From positions 3,492,358-3,556,357 of the forward strand of contig CP036272.1 of NCBI GenBank assembly GCA_007745635.1: a stretch of DNA of 64,000 bases, read 5' to 3'. The notes under the pieces are model-generated. The model searched no databases. It saw nothing but the letters and a program-made list of their open reading frames with translations, and was not told the DNA's origin. Within the stretch, counting starts at the first letter, position 1. Each line of letters begins with the position of its first letter. This document shows positions 58,188-64,000 of this stretch, piece after piece. The stretch comes from Stieleria bergensis (GTDB lineage: Bacteria > Planctomycetota > Planctomycetia > Pirellulales > Pirellulaceae). Both the position numbers and the translations under genes were made by a program.

Positions 58188-59195
58188 ATGGCCGCGGAAA
58201 CGGTTTCTCACGAAGCGATCAATGCTTTGACCGCACAAATCAAGCAACAGAGCGAACCCTTTCAGCGGATCGTTGGACAAGTCAATCAAGTGCTTGTCGG
58301 GCAAGAGCAACTGGTCCATCGAATGCTGATCGGTTTACTTACCGGCGGCCACTTGCTGATTGAGGGTGTCCCCGGGCTGGCCAAGACCACTGCGGTGGCC
58401 AATCTTGCGAAAGCAATCGACACCGGCTTCCAACGCTTGCAATTCACTCCCGACTTGCTGCCGGCCGACTTAATTGGAACCCTAGTCTATCGGCCCCAAG
58501 ACCAAACCTTCGTGGTCCAGAAAGGCCCGATTTTTTCCAACCTTATCTTGGCAGACGAGATCAATCGGGCGCCCGCGAAAGTCCAAAGCGCCCTGCTGGA
58601 AGCCATGCAGGAAGGCCAGGTCACAATCGGCAGTGAAACCTTCCCATTGGATGAACCCTTCCTCGTGATGGCGACTCAGAACCCGGTCGAACAAGAGGGA
58701 ACGTACCCGCTGCCGGAAGCCCAGACAGACCGGTTTATGCTAAAGGTGGTGGTCGAATATCCAACTCGTGATGAAGAGCTGGAGATTCTTCGCCGCATGA
58801 GCAAAACGCACACCAAGTTCGATGTTAAAGCCGTTACCACGCCCGCCGAGATCATGGCGGCTCGTCGGTTGGTCGATCAAGTGTACGTGGCTGAAAACGT
58901 GGAGAACTACATCGTCGACCTCGTCATGGCGACTCGCACCCCACAGGCCTACGGGCTTGATCTGGCTGACCTGATTCAATTCGGCGGATCCCCTCGGGCT
59001 ACGATCAATTTGGCATTAGCCGCCAAAGCAAATGCGTTCCTCTCCGGCCGCGGCTATGCAACACCACAGGACGTGAAAGCCATCGGCTTGGACGTCTTGC
59101 GTCACCGAGTGATCGTGACCTACGAAGCTGAGGCCGAAGAGCGAACAAGCGAAGCGATCGTTCAAGAGATTTTGGATCGCGTTCAGGCGCCCTGA
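58188..59195 (+). CDS. MoxR-type AAA+ ATPase
   Basis: 335 residues from ATG 58188, with AAGGGGATACG before it. Walker A is EGVPGLAKTT, Walker B is LILADEINRAP, and ATQNPVEQEGTYPLPEAQTDRFM covers sensor 1 and the arginine-finger region. MoxR ATPases act as chaperones, often with DUF58 and VWA proteins, and here it is the first gene of such an operon (DUF58, BatD-like, BatA, BatB, BatC). Confidence 0.94.
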   Translation: MAAETVSHEAINALTAQIKQQSEPFQRIVGQVNQVLVGQEQLVHRMLIGLLTGGHLLIEGVPGLAKTTAVANLAKAIDTGFQRLQFTPDLLPADLIGTLVYRPQDQTFVVQKGPIFSNLILADEINRAPAKVQSALLEAMQEGQVTIGSETFPLDEPFLVMATQNPVEQEGTYPLPEAQTDRFMLKVVVEYPTRDEELEILRRMSKTHTKFDVKAVTTPAEIMAARRLVDQVYVAENVENYIVDLVMATRTPQAYGLDLADLIQFGGSPRATINLALAAKANAFLSGRGYATPQDVKAIGLDVLRHRVIVTYEAEAEERTSEAIVQEILDRVQAP

Positions 59196-59252
59196 CTCCG
59201 TTGCACGATCGTTCCGATTCGCTGAGCGCCGCAACACCCATGTGAAGTCGCC

Positions 59253-60128
59253 ATGGTCCCCAAAGAAGTCCTGCAGAAAATTCGTCGCATCCAGATTCGC
59301 ACCTCTCACAAGGTAGACGAGTTGCTCGCTGGCAATTGGCACTCGGCCTTTAAGGGACGCGGGATCGAGTTTGAAGAGGTTCGGCCTTACCAGGTTGGCG
59401 ATGACGTTCGCGCCATCGATTGGAACGTGACGGCACGAAGCGATCAACCATTCATCAAACTGTTCCATGAAGAGCGAGAGCTCTCGGTCATGCTCCTGGT
59501 CGACCTCAGTGCCTCTCAAGCGTTCGGAACCGGCGAACAAACCAAGCGAGACATCGTGGCGGAACTGGGCGCGACACTGGCGATGAGCGCCATTCGCAAC
59601 AACGACAAGGTCGGCCTGACTCTGTTTACAGATGATGTTGAAAAGTCCATCCCGCCGCGCAAGGGACCGCGTCACGTCCTGCGATTGATTCACGAGTTGC
59701 TCTATTGCTCCCCCGTCGGATCAGGAACCAGCATCAAGCAAGCACTGCAACATTTGAACCGCACTTGCAAACGAAGAACTGTCGTGTTCCTCATTAGTGA
59801 CTTCATCGACAACGATTACGAATCAGTGTTAAAAATCAGCGGTCGCAAACACGATATCGTACCGATCGTCGTTCATGATCCTCGAGAGATCAACATGCCC
59901 AACGTAGGCATGATCAAGCTGCGTGATGCCGAGTCTGGTGAAACGATCCGTCTGGACACCTCCAACCGCAAGAATCGACAACTGTTCGAAAAACTCGCTC
60001 GGCAGCAGAGTGAAGAACGCGATCGCCTGTTCCGCCGCATCAAACTGGCTCCCATTCATGTCACTACCGATGGTGACGTTGTCGAGACGTTACGGAAATA
60101 CTTTCATCAACGCGAGGCACGACGATGA
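59253..60128 (+). CDS. DUF58 domain protein
   Basis: 291 residues. The DUF58 core is clear: RPYQVGDDVRAIDWNVTARSDQPFIKLFHEERE and the VWA-like MIDAS start MLLVDLSAS. Such proteins follow MoxR ATPases and form part of the Bat system. The stop overlaps the next start (ATGA at 60125-60128), so the pair is coupled. It is probably cytoplasmic, as no signal or membrane segment is seen. Confidence 0.92.
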   Translation: MVPKEVLQKIRRIQIRTSHKVDELLAGNWHSAFKGRGIEFEEVRPYQVGDDVRAIDWNVTARSDQPFIKLFHEERELSVMLLVDLSASQAFGTGEQTKRDIVAELGATLAMSAIRNNDKVGLTLFTDDVEKSIPPRKGPRHVLRLIHELLYCSPVGSGTSIKQALQHLNRTCKRRTVVFLISDFIDNDYESVLKISGRKHDIVPIVVHDPREINMPNVGMIKLRDAESGETIRLDTSNRKNRQLFEKLARQQSEERDRLFRRIKLAPIHVTTDGDVVETLRKYFHQREARR

Positions 60129-61192
60129 TGCGCCGTTGGTCTTGGTGGATCGCGAAAGGGTGCCAGTTGTTTGTGGCGTTGCTGTGCTGCAGCCACATCG
60201 CAACCGCTCCGCGCGCCCTAGCGCAGGACAGCGCCGGCGTCCTGGCAAGTTCCAAATTGGAACAGGTAACATTTGATGCGCGTCTCTCTGAAACCTCCGT
60301 TCAGGTCGCGCAGCCGTTTTCGGTGTCAATCACCGTGATCGCTCCCAAGGGGGCTCGTGTGCGGCTGCCAGAGATTTCTGCGAAGCTCGGCAAATTTGAG
60401 GTGACAGAAATCACGGATCGCCTTGATCTGCCGATTGATGGTGAAGCGACAAAACGCCAATGGGTTCGGCGGGTCACACTGGAAACCATTCGCACGGGAC
60501 AACAAGAGATCCCGCCGCTACAGGCCACCGTCGCTATCGACGAACAGGGAAAAACGCTGCTCTCCGAACCGCTGACCATTGATGTCGTCAGCGTCCTAGA
60601 GAATCGTCCAGACACCAGCCAGCCTCGCGCCGTCCGTTCCGTCATTGATCTCAATGAACCTCTACCTTCCCCCGATCCCAAGTGGCATCGTTGGGCATTG
60701 GGTGGCGGTGTCGCTTTTTTTCTCGCGTTGGCGCTACTGGCTTTCAAGCGACGCCGACCATCGATCAGCGCACAAGACTGGGCCTTGAGAGAAATTGAGG
60801 TGCTGCGTGATTCCGGCGTCATCGTCGAAGGTCACGCTCAACTTGTCACCAGCGAGATTTCAGCGATCCTACGCGAGTACGCAGAGCTGGAACTCGGGAT
60901 CAATGCTGCAAGTCTCTCCGGCGAACAGTTCATGAACTCGTTGGCGGAGCAAAACGGCCTGTGCGATGAGTTGCTGACGGAGTATCAATCGATCTTCGAT
61001 ACCATCGAGTTAACAAGCTTTGCCGGCCTAGCCATCGGCCCCGGCGAACTGGCACGTCTAACCGATCGAGCGGAAACGCTGATCAAGACAACCGCCACGC
61101 AACTGGATCAAACACACAGCGTTTCATCATCCCCCAAACCAACCACCGCCGCTGACATGAATCTCAACGAACCACCGGTTTCCACTGGATAA
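60125..61192 (+). CDS. BatD-like membrane protein
   Basis: 355 residues. A signal peptide (FVALLCCSHIATAPRALAQ) is followed by a beta-rich extracytoplasmic domain (about 40-180), a membrane segment (about 190-210, WALGGGVAFFLALALLAF), and a cytoplasmic helical part with DWALREIEVLRDSG and ILREYAELELGINAASLS (DUF4381-like). It has the shape of BatD. It starts inside the DUF58 stop (ATGA) and precedes two VWA proteins, as in Bat operons. Assignment is by layout and context. Confidence 0.72.
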   Translation: MMRRWSWWIAKGCQLFVALLCCSHIATAPRALAQDSAGVLASSKLEQVTFDARLSETSVQVAQPFSVSITVIAPKGARVRLPEISAKLGKFEVTEITDRLDLPIDGEATKRQWVRRVTLETIRTGQQEIPPLQATVAIDEQGKTLLSEPLTIDVVSVLENRPDTSQPRAVRSVIDLNEPLPSPDPKWHRWALGGGVAFFLALALLAFKRRRPSISAQDWALREIEVLRDSGVIVEGHAQLVTSEISAILREYAELELGINAASLSGEQFMNSLAEQNGLCDELLTEYQSIFDTIELTSFAGLAIGPGELARLTDRAETLIKTTATQLDQTHSVSSSPKPTTAADMNLNEPPVSTG

Positions 61193-61207
61193 CCTCGGAG
61201 ACTGCTG

Positions 61208-62278
61208 ATGTTTGCTCACCCTTGGCTGTTATTGCTGTTACTGCTTGTGCCGTTTGCTGCGTGGAGAGTCTTTGCGCGACGCTCTCAACCTGGCATTCGT
61301 TTCAGCAGCGTCGGTCTTGCCAAACAACTGCGACCGACGCTGCGCCAGCGTCTGGCATGGCTGCCACCTGCACTCACCATCGCTGCGCTCGTTTTCTTGA
61401 TCATCGCCATTGCACGTCCTCGTGAAGGGAGATCACAGACGTTCATCGATTCAGAGGGCATCGCCATCGAAATCGTCATCGACCGCAGCGGAAGCATGCA
61501 GGCGCTGGACTTTAAACTTGATGGCGAAAACGTTGATCGCTTGACCGCAATCAAAAACGTCGTCACAAAGTTTGTCAACGGAAGCGACGATCTGGAAGGC
61601 CGTGTGAGTGATCTTGTTGGCCTGGTTAGCTTCGCTGGTTACGCCGACGCCAAGACACCGCCGACGCTAGACCACCAGTTCTTGGTCAACCAGCTCGACA
61701 ACACCGAGATCGTCAACTCACAGGCAGAAGACGGCACGGCGATCGGCGACGCTATCTCATTGGCCGTGGAGAAACTGGTCGCACTGGACAACCGTCAGAA
61801 AGACAAAGTTAAAAGCAAGATCATCATCCTCCTAACCGATGGCGAAAACAATGCCGGCGACATGGATCCCGTCCAAGCCGCCGAACTGGCTCAAACACTC
61901 GACGTGAAAATTTACACCATCGGTGTCGGCACCAAGGGACAGGCGCCCGTTCCCGTGATCGACCGTTTTAGCGGACGTAAGTTCCTGAGAATGATCGATG
62001 TGAATATCGACGAAGACACGCTCACGAAAGTGGCTCAGGCAACGGGCGGCAAGTATTTTCGCGCCGTGGACACCGATTCGCTTGAGAACATCTACCGCGA
62101 AATTGACGCCCTGGAAAAGACCAAGGTCGAGGCTCAACATTACGTGGACTATCGCGAGCTAGCCGTACAAGATTACCGCGTCGCAGGGTTTTCCATTCCA
62201 CCGCTGTTGCTGCTAGCCTTCCTGTTGCTGCTCCTGCGCTGGGTCCTACAAGAAACCTGGTTGAGGGAATTGTCATGA
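61208..62278 (+). CDS. batA: VWA domain protein, BatA-like
   Basis: 356 residues with an N-terminal membrane pair (LLLLLLVPFAAW; ALTIAALVFLIIAIARP), a von Willebrand A domain with MIDAS DRSGSMQ (D-x-S-x-S), and a second membrane segment near the C-terminus (PPLLLLAFLLLLLRWVL). It resembles BatA of the Bacteroides aerotolerance operon. Its stop overlaps the batB start by 4 bp (ATGA 62275-62278). Confidence 0.9.
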   Translation: MFAHPWLLLLLLLVPFAAWRVFARRSQPGIRFSSVGLAKQLRPTLRQRLAWLPPALTIAALVFLIIAIARPREGRSQTFIDSEGIAIEIVIDRSGSMQALDFKLDGENVDRLTAIKNVVTKFVNGSDDLEGRVSDLVGLVSFAGYADAKTPPTLDHQFLVNQLDNTEIVNSQAEDGTAIGDAISLAVEKLVALDNRQKDKVKSKIIILLTDGENNAGDMDPVQAAELAQTLDVKIYTIGVGTKGQAPVPVIDRFSGRKFLRMIDVNIDEDTLTKVAQATGGKYFRAVDTDSLENIYREIDALEKTKVEAQHYVDYRELAVQDYRVAGFSIPPLLLLAFLLLLLRWVLQETWLRELS

Positions 62279-63366
62279 ATCCCGATGTGCAAATGGGTCA
62301 CCCCGCCAGTCTCTGGCTGATCGTTCCAGTCTTGGCTGGTTTCCTGATCGCTGGCTACGCTCTCGATGCGCGGCGCCGGGCTGCCCTTCAATTTTCATCG
62401 CGGACCGGTGGACAGCGCCGACTCGTTGGCCGTAGACATCTCTGGTCGGGGCTTCTGGTCGGGACCGCTTTGATCTGCCTTGCCTTGGCGATGCTGGACA
62501 TCCGCTGGGGAAAGACTCGCCGTGAAGTGCCTCAAAAAGGCATCGAGGTCATGTTTCTGCTGGATGTCTCACGCAGCATGTTGGCCGAAGACGCCACACC
62601 AAACCGCCTTGAACGTGCCAAACAACAGATCTTGGACATGATCGCGGAAATGGCAGGCGATCGCATCGGCTTGGTCGCCTTCGCTGGCGACACTCGCCAA
62701 GTCGTGCCCATGACAACGCACTACGACGATTTCCGCGACAGCCTAAAAAGCGTGGGACCACACACCTTAAAACGTGGTGGTTCCAAACTTGGGCAAGCCA
62801 TTGAATCGGCCGCTTCAGGATTCATCTCAATCGACAATGATCACAAAGCCATGGTCATCCTGACTGACGGAGAGGACCAAGAGAGCGACCCCGTCACGAT
62901 CGCCAAACAACTGCACGAAGAGAACGGCGTGCGGATTTTCACCATCGGACTCGGTGACTTCGAAAAAGGGGCTCGAATCCCCGATCAACAGGACAAGTTC
63001 AATCAGTTTGTTCAGCATGAGGGCCAACAGGTTTGGTCCAAACTGAACGGCTCGATCTTGAAAGAGATCGCGACCGAAACCGACGGTGCCTACATCCCAG
63101 CAGAAACCAAACAGGTCAATATGGCGGATGTGTATCACCAATACGTCGCCAACGTCCCACAGACAGAGTTTAAAAGCGCGACCATCGATGCGTACACACC
63201 GCGTTTCCAGTGGTTTGCCATCCCAGCGTTGATTCTGCTGATGCTGGAAATCTGGGTCAGCACCGCCAAAGCAAAACATCACAAAGACACGCGGGTCAAT
63301 CTGCCGCAGAACAGTCGTGAACACCATTCATCCACAGACCAGCCGTCTGGCACACATGCCGCATAA
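62275..63366 (+). CDS. batB: VWA domain protein, BatB-like
   Basis: 363 residues. Two N-terminal membrane segments (SLWLIVPVLAGFLIAGYAL; WSGLLVGTALICLALAML), the VWA domain with MIDAS DVSRSML, LVAFAGDTRQVVPM and VILTDGEDQESD, then a C-terminal membrane segment (WFAIPALILLMLEIWV). Coupled to batA by ATGA. It has the usual BatB layout. Confidence 0.9.
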   Translation: MNPDVQMGHPASLWLIVPVLAGFLIAGYALDARRRAALQFSSRTGGQRRLVGRRHLWSGLLVGTALICLALAMLDIRWGKTRREVPQKGIEVMFLLDVSRSMLAEDATPNRLERAKQQILDMIAEMAGDRIGLVAFAGDTRQVVPMTTHYDDFRDSLKSVGPHTLKRGGSKLGQAIESAASGFISIDNDHKAMVILTDGEDQESDPVTIAKQLHEENGVRIFTIGLGDFEKGARIPDQQDKFNQFVQHEGQQVWSKLNGSILKEIATETDGAYIPAETKQVNMADVYHQYVANVPQTEFKSATIDAYTPRFQWFAIPALILLMLEIWVSTAKAKHHKDTRVNLPQNSREHHSSTDQPSGTHAA

Positions 63367-63378
63367 AGGAATGTCTAG

Positions 63379-64000
63379 ATGAAGCATGCACTCTATTTAT
63401 TCGCCTCCCTGTTGATCGCACCAGCGTGGGTCACAGCGCAGGAACCCGAACCATTCGCCGCAAAGATCAACGCTGCCAACAAGCTTGTCCAACAAGGTGA
63501 ATACGAACCCGCCATTGAGGAATACCAAGCACTGAAGGCCAGCGCCTCGCAACGCGACCACTTGAACTACAACCTAGCCGTTGCCCACTTTAAAAACGGT
63601 GACATCAGTCCTGCCGCTGAACTCTTTGAAGCGACGTCGAAATCCTCCGACACTCAAGTGGCATCTGACAGTCGATACAACTTGGGAAATTGCCGCTACA
63701 GCGAGGCACTGCAACAGCAACAAGAGGCTCCTGACGAAGCGATTGAGCTCTTAAACCAAGCAATCACCAACTATCGCAGTGCCCTTCGACTGGACTCCAC
63801 CAACGCCGACGCCCGGGCGAACATCGAACTCGCCGTCAACTTGCTGGACCAATTGGACCAACAAAACCAAGACCAACAAAACCAAGACCAACAAAACCAA
63901 GATCAGCAAAACCAAGATCAGCAAAACCAAGATCAGCAAAACCAAGATCAGCAAAACCAAGATCAGCAAAACCAAGATCAGCAAAACCAAGATCAGCAAA
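63379..64000 (+). CDS. batC: TPR protein with DQQNQ repeats, BatC-like (partial, runs off the edge)
   Basis: Open from ATG 63379 (13 bp after batB) to the window end. A signal peptide (MKHALYLFASLLIAPAWVTA) is followed by TPR-like helices: NKLVQQGEYEPAIEEYQALK, YNLAVAHFKNGDISPAAELF and RYNLGNCRYSEAL. From 63856 it becomes a run of DQQNQ pentapeptides that continues past the edge. TPR plus VWA neighbours fit BatC. Length cannot be judged because the gene is cut. Confidence 0.82.
   Translation, partial: MKHALYLFASLLIAPAWVTAQEPEPFAAKINAANKLVQQGEYEPAIEEYQALKASASQRDHLNYNLAVAHFKNGDISPAAELFEATSKSSDTQVASDSRYNLGNCRYSEALQQQQEAPDEAIELLNQAITNYRSALRLDSTNADARANIELAVNLLDQLDQQNQDQQNQDQQNQDQQNQDQQNQDQQNQDQQNQDQQNQDQQNQDQQ
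63856..64000 (+). repeat. 15-bp coding tandem repeat (DQQNQ), at least nine units
   Basis: Nine complete units of GACCAACAAAACCAA or the GATCAGCAAAACCAA variant run to the window edge. The first three units use GACCAA, later ones GATCAG, so expansion occurred inside one subtype. The length is open at the right edge. Confidence 0.9.

Noticed and set aside
63751..63999. Leu-rich antisense frame at the right edge
   Set aside because: It is the complement of the DQQNQ repeat in the BatC-like gene; the hydrophobic run is an artefact of the repeat.

Overview
The window reads as a chromosomal segment of a planctomycete, most like the Pirellulales/Rhodopirellula group. The signs are three secreted sulfatases (one fused to an esterase), a secreted pectate-lyase-like protein, a redoxin-cytochrome c-copper monooxygenase fusion, a Minf_1886-family protein (restricted to Planctomycetes and Verrucomicrobia), planctomycete-type ECF sigma/kinase and sigma/FecR modules, and many large orphan secreted or membrane proteins. 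Shine-Dalgarno motifs are patchy. No rRNA operon, CRISPR array or intact tRNA was seen.

Layout. 0-10 kb is mostly housekeeping: the end of an unknown gene overlapping a DapA-like aldolase, an OYE-type flavin oxidoreductase, a zinc-ribbon coiled-coil protein, coaE, rho and ribH (rho and ribH overlap), then an 800-residue membrane orphan. 10.2-15.2 kb is a decayed accessory island: a frameshifted tyrosine recombinase, a broken HK97-type capsid gene, a zinc-ribbon membrane protein, a 163-bp tandem repeat and about 1.5 kb of debris. 15.2-25.6 kb is catabolic and secreted: a PQQ-like beta-propeller, a pectate lyase, a sulfatase, the redoxin/cytochrome/PHM fusion, an FkbM methyltransferase and the sulfatase-esterase fusion. 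25.8-27.5 kb holds an IS110 transposase with a long non-coding leader, beside a remnant that looks like an IS256 transposase and a copy of the island repeat. 27.6-34.3 kb carries small secreted proteins, an exported methyltransferase, Minf_1886, RicT/PSP1, a CxxCH cyclase-fold protein and a divergent Mur ligase.

35-43.3 kb is the most unusual stretch. An ECF sigma factor is coupled to a truncated Ser/Thr kinase. A second ECF sigma factor is coupled to a FecR-like anti-sigma protein fused in frame to a serpin. Next comes a secreted HEAT-repeat protein whose upstream DNA and signal peptide are a second copy (about 85% identical over 160 bp by hand count) of the FecR-tail/leader segment that precedes the serpin. 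A His/Asp-repeat protein follows. I read this as a module in which different secreted cargo has been attached to one FecR tail plus leader.

43.6-54 kb has transketolase with a clear terminator, two ExbD/TolR proteins without a visible ExbB, an HD-GYP protein, an esterase, and a 1138-residue FAAL-ACP-alpha-oxoamine synthase, a single-chain enzyme predicted to make an amino-ketone lipid. 55-58 kb has a BLUF photoreceptor and a third sulfatase. 58.2-64 kb is a MoxR/DUF58/BatD-like/BatA/BatB/BatC operon that runs off the right edge inside a DQQNQ repeat.
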